Assembly: GCA_002417975.1 (NCBI GenBank)
Contig: DIDE01000054.1
Span: forward strand, 1 to 27,871
Direction: 5' to 3'
Source of the DNA: Eggerthellaceae bacterium UBA5808
Lineage (GTDB): Bacteria; Actinomycetota; Coriobacteriia; Coriobacteriales; Eggerthellaceae
Length of the DNA: 27,871 nucleotides
Shown here: positions 1-7,268 of the stretch, piece after piece
How positions within the stretch are numbered: the stretch's first letter is position 1
Layout of the letters: every line of letters starts with the position of its first letter
Program-made: the position numbers and the translations under genes
Notes under the pieces: model-generated
What the model saw: the letters and a program-made list of their open reading frames with translations, nothing else
What the model was told of the DNA's origin: nothing
Database searches by the model: none

Positions 1-261
1 CGTTTTGATGATATTTCCGAAGACGGTTTGACTCAGCTTAAGAATATCGTGACTGCGATTGGCAATTATGACTTTGGCCATGACGTTGAGATTATTGCGG
101 CTTCGGTGCGTAGTGCAAATCATGTTACGCAAGCTGCTCTTATGGGCGCAGATATCGCAACGGTACCGTTTAACGTACTTAAGAAATGTGTCCAACATCC
201 TCTTACTGATCGTGGACTCGATCGCTTTATGGAGGACTGGAAGAAAGTGCAGAATGCATGA
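1..261 (+). CDS. Transaldolase / fructose-6-phosphate aldolase family protein, C-terminal part (5' end outside window)
   Basis: The frame is open from base 1 and ends at TGA 259-261, giving the last 86 residues. The stretch IIAASVRSANHV followed by AALMGADIATVPFNVLKK matches the last TIM-barrel strands of the small transaldolase / fructose-6-phosphate aldolase (TalC/Fsa/MipB) family, which interconverts sugar phosphates in the cytoplasm. The Schiff-base lysine lies upstream and cannot be seen, so transaldolase and F6P aldolase activity cannot be told apart. The stop codon overlaps the rho start as ATGA, implying translational coupling. A transaldolase gene near rho is also known from Firmicutes such as B. 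subtilis, so the neighbourhood is not unusual. Confidence 0.85.
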   Translation, partial: RFDDISEDGLTQLKNIVTAIGNYDFGHDVEIIAASVRSANHVTQAALMGADIATVPFNVLKKCVQHPLTDRGLDRFMEDWKKVQNA

Positions 262-2084
262 TTGATCAGGAAACTCCTCATCCCGGGCAGGGAACACAGG
301 TTAGCAAGCGTCGCATGAGTCGTGCAGCGGATGCAGCTGGTTCCGAAACCGAGCGGAAAACTACCGCAACGAGGAAAAAAACCGTACGAGCTAAACGTTC
401 GACTACGTCGAAAACAGCTACGGCGAAAAAGTCCACTACTGCTTCTTCAAAAAAAGCTAGCAAGCAAACTGAGAAGAGCGAGCCGCGGCAAAAGAAAACG
501 GAGTCGACACATACTACGGTATCGACATCCGATCATAAGGATACGCCAGCACCTAAGCGTCGTCCCTCTACGCATACGCATGCTGGAACTGCTGAGCACG
601 ATGACAGTACGCGAAGTGGTGCCCATAAGCGTCAATCTTCCGATAATTTTCATGTTGAGAATAAGCGTCAGAATGACAATCATTCTCAACATAATAGAAG
701 TCATACGCAGAACAACAATAATAATAAGCAGCATAATAATAATCATCGTCGTACGCGTCGTCAGCATGTACAAAATGGTGGATATGCTCCTGTTGTTCCT
801 CAGACAAAAGCTGAGGATTTGGCAAAGCTCAAAGTTGCTGAATTACGCGCTAAAGCCGATGAGCTTGGCGTTGAGTACAAGGGTTTAAAGAAGGCCGAAT
901 TAGTACAAGCGGTTCTCGAGGCGTGTGTGCGTAAAGAAGGTTTTATTCACGTTGAGGGTATCCTTGATATCCTCTCTGATGGATATGGATTCTTACGTAC
1001 CGAAGGATATCTTCCAAGCGAACACGATGTGTACGTAAGTCTTTCGATGATTCGTCGTAATGGACTCCGTAAGGGCGACCAGGTAGGCGGTCAGGTACGT
1101 CCAGCTCGCGATAATGAAAAGTATGCAGCGCTGCATCGTCTTGATACGCTCAATGGTGCGCCTTTTGATGGTCAAAAAAAGCGTCCTCGTTTTGCTAATT
1201 TGACGCCAGTCTATCCTGATGAGCGTTTAATCATGGAGCATGGGCATAATTCAATTACTTCGCGCGTTATCGATTTAGCTGCGCCTATCGGCAAAGGACA
1301 GCGTGGACTGATTGTCTCGCCTCCTAAGGCCGGTAAGACAACCGTTCTCAAAGATATTGCTGCCTCTGTTTCTGCCAACAACCCTGAAGTACATTTGATG
1401 TGCTTGCTTATTGATGAACGCCCCGAAGAAGTAACGGATATGGAGCGTTCGATCAAGGGCGAGGTTGTTTCCTCGACTTTTGATATGCCGTGCGAGAATC
1501 ATATTGCTGTTGCAGAAATGGTTGTTGAGCGAGCGAAACGACTGGTTGAATGCGGTCAGGATGTCGTTATTCTGCTCGATTCAATTACGCGTCTTGCTCG
1601 TGCGTACAATCTTGCGCAACCTGCAAGCGGCCGTATTCTTTCTGGTGGTGTTGATTCGACTGCACTGTATCCACCTAAGCGTTTTCTCGGCGCAGCGCGT
1701 AATATCGAACATGGTGGCAGTTTGACAATCCTGGCTTCTGCTCTGATTGATACAGGATCAAAGATGGATGAAGTTATCTTTGAAGAGTTCAAGGGTACGG
1801 GCAATATGGAGCTTAAGCTCGATCGCAATCTTGCTGATCGTCGTATTTTCCCTGCAATTGATCCTGTCTCGAGTGGTACGCGTAAGGAAGATTTGCTTCT
1901 TGATCCACAAGAAGCGCCGCTGATCTGGGCTGTGCGTCGTATTCTTGCTAACTTGAACAACACGGAACGCGCTATGTCTATGTTGATTAAATCGCTTAAG
2001 CAGACCGATACCAATCAGGAGTTTTTGCTGCGTACTGCTAAGAAGGCGCAGAATCGCCGCATTGATGAGCGATTTGAACTTTAG
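258..2084 (+). CDS. rho: Transcription termination factor Rho with long basic, Asn/His-rich N-terminal extension
   Basis: This is the hexameric RNA-dependent ATPase that ends transcription. At 608 aa it is far longer than the ~420 aa E. coli protein. Residues 1 to about 180 are a Lys/Arg/Ser/Thr-rich, then Asn/His-rich low-complexity extension, with runs of Asn at 152-156 and 160-162. The conserved protein follows: the Rho N-terminal helical domain (about 184-222, LAKLKVAELRAKADELGV), the cold-shock-like primary RNA-binding domain (about 233-300, DGYGFLR), the P-loop PPKAGKTT at 355-362, and the Walker B strand VVILLD ending at D441. The C-terminal R-loop and ATPase segments are intact. Long N-terminal insertions are usual for actinobacterial Rho. 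The ATG at 258 overlaps the upstream stop by 4 nt and no other start fits better. Confidence 0.97.
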   Translation: MIDQETPHPGQGTQVSKRRMSRAADAAGSETERKTTATRKKTVRAKRSTTSKTATAKKSTTASSKKASKQTEKSEPRQKKTESTHTTVSTSDHKDTPAPKRRPSTHTHAGTAEHDDSTRSGAHKRQSSDNFHVENKRQNDNHSQHNRSHTQNNNNNKQHNNNHRRTRRQHVQNGGYAPVVPQTKAEDLAKLKVAELRAKADELGVEYKGLKKAELVQAVLEACVRKEGFIHVEGILDILSDGYGFLRTEGYLPSEHDVYVSLSMIRRNGLRKGDQVGGQVRPARDNEKYAALHRLDTLNGAPFDGQKKRPRFANLTPVYPDERLIMEHGHNSITSRVIDLAAPIGKGQRGLIVSPPKAGKTTVLKDIAASVSANNPEVHLMCLLIDERPEEVTDMERSIKGEVVSSTFDMPCENHIAVAEMVVERAKRLVECGQDVVILLDSITRLARAYNLAQPASGRILSGGVDSTALYPPKRFLGAARNIEHGGSLTILASALIDTGSKMDEVIFEEFKGTGNMELKLDRNLADRRIFPAIDPVSSGTRKEDLLLDPQEAPLIWAVRRILANLNNTERAMSMLIKSLKQTDTNQEFLLRTAKKAQNRRIDERFEL

Positions 2085-2136
2085 CGAGTATTACTTGTGC
2101 GCGTAAGCTAGAGAGCACGTTACATAGGGTATATTA

Positions 2137-2174
2137 GTACACACCAGTAGCATATATACGCTACTGGTGTGTAC
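2137..2174 (+). terminator. Perfect 15-bp inverted repeat downstream of rho
   Basis: The arms GTACACACCAGTAGC (2137-2151) and GCTACTGGTGTGTAC (2160-2174) are exact reverse complements around an 8-nt AT-rich loop. It sits 53 nt after the rho stop and 39 nt before the sppA start. No T-tract follows on either side, so it is not a canonical intrinsic terminator. It could be a transcript 3'-end stabiliser, part of a Rho-dependent end, or an operator in the sppA leader. It is called terminator only by position. Confidence 0.45.
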
Positions 2175-2212
2175 GTGGATATAGAGATCGGAATTTAAGG
2201 TGGTATGCGTGT

Positions 2213-3250
2213 ATGAACGGTAACGGTATGAGTCCGGAGACACCGACGTCATATGTCGGTCAATCCACCCCCGCATCTTCTATGGCCAATAATCAGGTAA
2301 TCCCGCAGAAAAAGCATCATAGATGGATCCCCGTGCTCATCATCTGTGGTCTGTGCTTGATTGTATTGTGCTGTGTAGGTTCATGTGCGGCTTCGTTGTT
2401 TGGCGGATCTTCATCAAAGGATTTAACAGCAGGGTTTCCGTCGAATACAATTGCTGTTATTCCTATTGATGGAACAATTGGCTATGATGGCTCTTCGTGC
2501 AGTCCTGAGGGGCTCAAGTCATTGCTTGATCAGGCAGAGAACAATCCTAATGTGGGCGCTGTAGTGCTTCGTGTTAATTCGGGCGGTGGCGCTGCTACGG
2601 CGGGCGAAGAAATGGCGCGTTACGTTCACGATTTTTCTAAGCCTATTATCGTTTCGAGCGCTTCACTTAATGCAAGTGCGGCATACGAAATTTCTTCTCA
2701 AGCAGACCAAATCTTTGTTGCTCAGACGACTGAGATTGGAGCAATTGGAACGGATCTTTCGCTGACAAATTATTCTGGTCTTATGAAAACGCTTGGCGTT
2801 GAGGTAGATAATATTACGAGTACAGAGAGCAAGGATTCAAGTTATGGGACGCGTCCTTTGACTGATGAAGAACGTGCGTATTATCAAGACCTTGTTAATA
2901 AGATAAACGAAGTATTTATCAACAATGTTGCAAGTGGCCGATCGATGGATACTCAAGCAGTCCGTGCGTTGGCAACGGGTATGCCTTTTGCTGGTACGGA
3001 TGCTCTGACGAATGGACTTGCTGATCACGTTGGAACGCTTGAGGATGCATGCGCTGCCGCTGCAGAATCAGCTGGGTACACATCTTCGTATCATACCGAG
3101 GAACTCAACGTACAGACTTCTAGCTCGTTGTGGGGGTTGCTTAAGACACTGGTTGGTTCCTCGTCGTACAAAGATATCCTAACGGGAAATACTAATGGGG
3201 TAAATGGGGTAGCGAAAGGATTTGGATCAAATGTCACCGCAGTTCAATAA
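2213..3250 (+). CDS. sppA: S49 family signal peptide peptidase (SppA-like), membrane-anchored
   Basis: This 345-aa serine protease has one N-terminal membrane anchor (about residues 39-62, WIPVLIICGLCLIVLCCVG) after a short Pro/Ser/Thr-rich cytoplasmic start. The protease domain is therefore probably outside the membrane, where SppA-type enzymes cut leftover signal peptides. The Clp/crotonase-like fold shows VNSGGG at 121-126. By alignment with the Ser-Lys dyad of Bacillus SppA, Ser155 (in NASAAYEIS) and Lys207 (in ESKD) are the likely catalytic pair. The length is typical of single-domain SppA. Start: AAGGTGG at 2197-2203 lies 9 nt before ATG 2213, and an out-of-frame ATG at 2205 runs into a stop at once. 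The last 20 nt overlap metG, so the two genes are likely co-transcribed. The substrate is not determinable from sequence. Confidence 0.9.
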   Translation: MNGNGMSPETPTSYVGQSTPASSMANNQVIPQKKHHRWIPVLIICGLCLIVLCCVGSCAASLFGGSSSKDLTAGFPSNTIAVIPIDGTIGYDGSSCSPEGLKSLLDQAENNPNVGAVVLRVNSGGGAATAGEEMARYVHDFSKPIIVSSASLNASAAYEISSQADQIFVAQTTEIGAIGTDLSLTNYSGLMKTLGVEVDNITSTESKDSSYGTRPLTDEERAYYQDLVNKINEVFINNVASGRSMDTQAVRALATGMPFAGTDALTNGLADHVGTLEDACAAAAESAGYTSSYHTEELNVQTSSSLWGLLKTLVGSSSYKDILTGNTNGVNGVAKGFGSNVTAVQ

Positions 3251-5267
3251 CGTAACGTGGCCAAAACGAGCCGTTGTAACGGCCGGTATGCCCTATGGCA
3301 ACAAGGCGTTGCACTTTGGTCATGCAGGGGGCGTGTTTGTTCCTGCTGATTGCTTTGCGCGGTTTTTGCGTGATCGGATTGGCGCAGAAAATGTACGATT
3401 CGTTTCTGGCACGGATTGTTTTGGATCTCCTATAGCCGAAGGCTACAGAAAGAAAGTTGAGTCGGGAGAATTTGAAGGCTCGATTTCTGATTACGTTATG
3501 CATAATCATCAAATGCAGGCAGCGACGCTTAAGTCCTATGGTATTAGTTTGTCGGTATTTGAGGGGAGCGGCATTGGTCATTCAGGAGAGATACATCAGA
3601 AAGTGTCTGATGATGTAATCCGTTGCCTATATGAGCATGGCGTGCTCCATCGACGTGAGACATTACAATTTTACGATGCCGAAGCTGATACGTTTCTCAA
3701 TGGACGTCAGGTCATTGGTCGCTGTCCTGTTCAGGGGTGTAAGAGCGAGCATGCGTATGCGGATGAATGTGATTTAGGTCATCAATATGATCCTGTTGAT
3801 CTTATTAATCCTCATTCATCGATTACGGGTGCTATACCAGAAATGCGCCCGGTGTCTAATTGGTATTTTGATCTTCCGAAATTTGCTGAGTTCTTACGGA
3901 ACTACAATGATCGTTTATCTAAGGATCCCGATGTTCGTCGCGTTGTAACCGATACGATTGGCGAGTTCCTTGTTCCGCCGATTATTTTTGTAAAGAACGA
4001 GACATATGATCAGTATCTTTCTATTGCTGATCAGCTTCCTCATCATGACTATCATCCAGCAGATAAAGGCAAGCAGAGTTTTATGCTCTACTTTGACGAT
4101 ATCTACGCGCGTGATAAAGCACGTGATGTGCTGACAAAGGCTGGAATTCGTTTTCGCACAGGGAAAGCGCTTGTTCCTTTCCGCATCTCTGGGAATATTG
4201 AGTGGGGTGTCAAAGCTCCCGTTCTCGAAGGTGTTGAAGGATTGAGCGTATGGTGCTGGCCTGAGAGTCTTTGGGCTCCTATTTCGTTTACGATTGCGGC
4301 AAATGATGCGCTAGGTTTGCCTCGTGACAGCTGGAAAGATTTCTGGGTTGATGACGACGCTGAGGTTTACCAGTTCATCGGCCAGGATAATATTTATTTC
4401 TATGGTGTTGCTCAACCAGCACTTTGGCAGGCTATGCAGCCCGATGCTTCATCGTCTAACCCGGCATATGCGCAAGGACCTGCGCTTAAACAAACAAAGA
4501 TTATCGCTAATTATCATCTTTTGTTTGGGAACAAAAAGGCTTCATCATCTGGGGCGGTCAAACCTCCAACAGCAGATGAACTGCTTGATCACTATACTGT
4601 TGAGCAGCTTCGCGCTCATTGGCTTGCTCTGGGTCTTGACCAGAAAGCTGTGGGATTCAAGCCAAAGGTATATGCGAAAGATCCTGAAGTACGCGATGAT
4701 CCTCGCAGAGCTGATCCTGTCCTTAAAGAGGGTGCGCTGCTGACCAAGGTATTTAATCGCCTTGCGCGCAGCTGTCTTTATGAAGCTCAAAAGAATTTTG
4801 ATACCACTATGCCGCTCGGTAAGGTTACTCCAGCTGTTGTTGAACATGCACTTGATGCTATGGCTACCTATGAGGAAACCATGCATCGTACGGAGTTCCA
4901 TTCGATCATGTCCCAGATGGATACGTTCATTCGTTGGTGTAATAAGTACTGGAGCGAGCATATTCGAGATGCTGCAACAAACGATGATGCTCAGCTCAGA
5001 CGTCAAACGCTTATAGACAGCTTTTATCTGCTGCGTATTTGTACGTTGCTTATGCATCCAATCGTGCCCTTTGGTACTGAAAAAATTTGCGACTATCTTA
5101 ATTTTGATTTTGATGATTTCTTTAGCTGGAATTTTGATTTCGAAAGCATGGAAGAACTGTGCGGGGCAATTGAGCTGTCGGCGGGCTGCCATAAGGTACG
5201 TGAGTTGCCACCTCGGACTGACTTCTTTGCGCCTCATCCGAGTCAGTTTAAAAAGAAGCATAAATAG
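3231..5267 (+). CDS. metG: Methionine--tRNA ligase, atypical KMSKS loop and central insertion
   Basis: This class I aminoacyl-tRNA synthetase charges tRNA-Met with methionine in the cytosol. The ATP-binding signature is HFGH at 28-31, after TAGMPYGNKALH. A zinc-knuckle-like site is seen at C165, C170, C180 and H184, only half of a two-knuckle pattern. An acidic/aromatic insertion of roughly 75 residues (about 245-318) precedes GNIEWGVKAP. The KMSKS loop reads KASSS (436-440), keeping the first Lys but having Ser for the second. The anticodon-binding helical domain follows (about 470 to the end). No C-terminal EMAPII-like tRNA-binding domain is present (678 aa). An in-frame TTG at 3222 lies directly on the Shine-Dalgarno (GAAAGGA, 3214-3220). 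ATG 3231, 10 nt after it, is the better start and lies inside the sppA 3' end. Confidence 0.88.
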   Translation: MSPQFNNVTWPKRAVVTAGMPYGNKALHFGHAGGVFVPADCFARFLRDRIGAENVRFVSGTDCFGSPIAEGYRKKVESGEFEGSISDYVMHNHQMQAATLKSYGISLSVFEGSGIGHSGEIHQKVSDDVIRCLYEHGVLHRRETLQFYDAEADTFLNGRQVIGRCPVQGCKSEHAYADECDLGHQYDPVDLINPHSSITGAIPEMRPVSNWYFDLPKFAEFLRNYNDRLSKDPDVRRVVTDTIGEFLVPPIIFVKNETYDQYLSIADQLPHHDYHPADKGKQSFMLYFDDIYARDKARDVLTKAGIRFRTGKALVPFRISGNIEWGVKAPVLEGVEGLSVWCWPESLWAPISFTIAANDALGLPRDSWKDFWVDDDAEVYQFIGQDNIYFYGVAQPALWQAMQPDASSSNPAYAQGPALKQTKIIANYHLLFGNKKASSSGAVKPPTADELLDHYTVEQLRAHWLALGLDQKAVGFKPKVYAKDPEVRDDPRRADPVLKEGALLTKVFNRLARSCLYEAQKNFDTTMPLGKVTPAVVEHALDAMATYEETMHRTEFHSIMSQMDTFIRWCNKYWSEHIRDAATNDDAQLRRQTLIDSFYLLRICTLLMHPIVPFGTEKICDYLNFDFDDFFSWNFDFESMEELCGAIELSAGCHKVRELPPRTDFFAPHPSQFKKKHK

Positions 5268-5499
5268 ATACTTAAACGTGTGATAAAAGTAAGGTACGTG
5301 TTGCACGGTGCACGTACAGGAGTTTGTATAAGCGATTTCTAAATCAAAACATTGTAATTAAGCGGGCGGATACTTGCCATACAAGACCAAGTATCCGCCC
5401 TTGCTGTTCATTCCATTCGAACATGGATTTACGACGAGAAAGGGAAGAAACTAGCTCTCTGCTTAGGTCTATTTCATATAGGTATGATCTTATGTTGCT
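5268..5499. other. Convergent intergenic region between metG and the LuxR-type regulator
   Basis: These 232 bp lie between two convergent genes. They contain a short inverted repeat (GTACGTG 5294-5300 / CACGTAC 5311-5317, 10-nt loop) and the stronger stem-loop listed separately at 5364-5400. No credible gene is visible. A small open frame starting with TTG at 5324 runs straight through the stem-loop and has no family resemblance. Confidence 0.6.
5364..5400 (+). terminator. Stem-loop terminator after metG
   Basis: The 13-bp perfect stem GGGCGGATACTTG (5364-5376) / CAAGTATCCGCCC (5388-5400) has an 11-nt loop and is followed by the moderately T-rich TTGCTGTTCATTCC. The GC-rich stem base and the position 97 nt after the metG stop support intrinsic termination of the rightward operon. 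It could also act on leftward transcripts, since an A-rich stretch lies on its left side. Confidence 0.75.
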
Positions 5500-7083
5500 C
5501 TACTTTGAAGTGTAGTACTTTGCTGCAAGTTCTTTTTTGTTGTGAACGTCCATTTTGGTATAAGCATTTTTTACATAGCCACGAACGGTATTTTCGGATA
5601 TGAATAGACGCTCGCCAATACTTGCTTTGCTTAAACCTTCCATCATGAGGTCAACAACTTGTGATTCACGCTTTGTAAGACTGTCAAGCGCAATAAGATC
5701 AACGCGGCGCATATCTTGATTTTGATTGTGCTCTTGCTCGCGAGGCTGAGGATGTTCACGGTCATATTCTGCTTCGACGTATGTTTTTATGGCATTGAAT
5801 AGTGGGCGACGATGGGGAATTGCATCGCCGAATAGTACGGCAATACAAACGGTCACCAAACAGATCATCAACGGTACAACGAGCATGACCATTTCGATTT
5901 CTGGTGGAAATTGAATAATTAACAGTCGGCCGGTTTCGCGAAAAAGTAAAAATACAATCCAGCAAATGCCGAGAATAACGTAGGGTGAATGGCTGCTATT
6001 GCGTGCAATGTCGTAGCAGGTGTACCACAGAAGCAAGAGAATCATTGTATTAGCAATAAGGATGCATACCGATCCTACGTCGACTTCTATAGCATCGAGG
6101 GATGATAGTAAAATCACACCGATCGCTACAAAAATGACTTCAGTACGCCATAGAGTTGAATAGCGCATAAAATGATTACGTCCGATAACCCACCAAAGAA
6201 TGCCCATGCAGAGGATGATAGACGTCATCTGATGAATTGTTTGGTAAAGCGGTGCGAGCTGAATTGATGATCCAAAAGGGAATCCTCGTGCAATGCCAAG
6301 TACGAACATAAAAAGCGCAAGGCCAATAAGTAAACGAATGAACGTTAATGGAGGCTCTGCATCATAGATGGTATCGATGGGTTGTGGGTCATCGGGTATA
6401 TATCGCTTGTTGTTATCGTGCGTTGTAATGTGTGCAGTATAGGATGGTATCTGCTTGTGTGGTGTTGTATCTGATGTGTTAGCAATATTCCGGTCGGCGA
6501 GTCTCATTGACCACGTCCATGCGACAAACGATACAGTTGGCATGATAATACTGATCATGATTCCGACGGTATCGGGCATAAATCCAAGAACAAGTCCTCC
6601 GAGTGATCCGAGTGCAAGCGACATTGTTGCGTAAATTAACGCAACATTCGGGCGCAGCCGAATATAGAATTCCATCCACATTCCGCCACCCCAGACAATA
6701 CCGAGTCCCGCAAGTAAACAGGCAATATGTGTAATAAGCGGAAGACTAAGTTGCACATTAATGAGAAATAAGACGCCTGAGAACGTCATAGTAGTAACAG
6801 AGAACCAGCCAAGGATCGTTCGAAACTTCCGAGGGAAGCCGGCGATGATGACTATGAGCACAAGTAACGCGATGAAGGCAACGCGTATAAGATTAATCAT
6901 GACGGTAATAGGACCTGAATCGGTGTATGCATAACGGTCATACATCGTGCATTGAATCCAGATTCTGATTGCAGCAAGGCCAAGAAAAGCCCATGAAAAA
7001 GACCCCATAGCATCAGTGATGCATGATTGGACTTTTTCTGATGTGCGTGACAGCAGATTGCTCTCACTATTCACATTGGCCAA
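5500..7083 (-). CDS. LuxR-family transcriptional regulator with 12 predicted membrane helices
   Basis: The N-terminal ~420 residues form about twelve hydrophobic helices in a 6+6 arrangement with a hydrophilic central loop rich in His/Asp/Thr. The C-terminal 59 residues (469-527) are a clear LuxR/GerE helix-turn-helix (LTKRESQVVDLMMEGLS, then ISENTVRGYVKNAYTKMDV). Membrane-embedded LuxR regulators of this form are abundant in Eggerthellaceae, often beside inducible reductases. Here the gene lies downstream of a Tat-exported flavoprotein on the same strand, suggesting it senses that enzyme's substrate (inference). Start: GAGGAGG at 7091-7097 sits 7 nt before TTG 7083. The longer frame from ATG 7161 adds 26 unrelated residues and would begin upstream of the likely promoter. 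No receiver or ligand domain is recognisable outside the membrane part. Confidence 0.85.
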   Translation of the reverse strand: MANVNSESNLLSRTSEKVQSCITDAMGSFSWAFLGLAAIRIWIQCTMYDRYAYTDSGPITVMINLIRVAFIALLVLIVIIAGFPRKFRTILGWFSVTTMTFSGVLFLINVQLSLPLITHIACLLAGLGIVWGGGMWMEFYIRLRPNVALIYATMSLALGSLGGLVLGFMPDTVGIMISIIMPTVSFVAWTWSMRLADRNIANTSDTTPHKQIPSYTAHITTHDNNKRYIPDDPQPIDTIYDAEPPLTFIRLLIGLALFMFVLGIARGFPFGSSIQLAPLYQTIHQMTSIILCMGILWWVIGRNHFMRYSTLWRTEVIFVAIGVILLSSLDAIEVDVGSVCILIANTMILLLLWYTCYDIARNSSHSPYVILGICWIVFLLFRETGRLLIIQFPPEIEMVMLVVPLMICLVTVCIAVLFGDAIPHRRPLFNAIKTYVEAEYDREHPQPREQEHNQNQDMRRVDLIALDSLTKRESQVVDLMMEGLSKASIGERLFISENTVRGYVKNAYTKMDVHNKKELAAKYYTSK

Positions 7084-7106
7084 AATGGATCCTCCTCGCT
7101 TTCGTA

Positions 7107-7136
7107 AGTATAGTGCATTTATCCTATGAGACCCAA
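7107..7136 (-). promoter_or_regulatory. Candidate sigma-70-type promoter for the LuxR-type regulator
   Basis: On the - strand TTGGGT (7136-7131) and TATACT (7112-7107) are spaced by 18 nt. Transcription would start near 7100, just before the GAGGAGG ribosome binding site at 7091-7097. This fits the TTG start at 7083 and argues against the longer ATG start at 7161. It is a motif match only. Confidence 0.4.
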
Positions 7137-7200
7137 ATAAGGTGCGATAGAGATTCAGCAAAGGCCATATAGGATCTAACAGAGACCTAGTTATGCGCGC

Positions 7201-7242
7201 AGAAAAAAGCGCTTGGCGGACAATCGTCGTGTCAAGCGCTTT
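7201..7242 (-). terminator. Bidirectional-looking intrinsic terminator after the flavoprotein gene
   Basis: The stem AAAGCGCTTG (7206-7215) / CAAGCGCTTT (7233-7242) encloses a 17-nt loop. On the - strand the hairpin is followed by TTTTTTCT, and on the + strand by a T-rich CTTTTAA. It lies 26 nt beyond the flavoprotein stop, so it likely ends leftward transcripts before the regulator gene, which has its own promoter-like sequence. Confidence 0.8.
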
Positions 7243-7268
7243 CTTTTAATACGTTATAAATTGCATTG

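Noticed and set aside
4545..5306. 253-codon open frame antisense to metG
   Set aside because: It mirrors the coding strand of a well-supported synthetase, has no ribosome binding site and has unlikely composition.
5324..5515. Small + strand open frame with an AGGAG just upstream
   Set aside because: It starts at TTG only 2 nt from the Shine-Dalgarno-like bases, runs through the metG terminator stem and into the 3' end of the regulator gene, and resembles no family.
7084..7161. Longer N-terminus of the LuxR-type regulator starting at ATG 7161
   Set aside because: The extra residues are not membrane or signal-like, and the GAGGAGG and promoter-like boxes favour TTG 7083.
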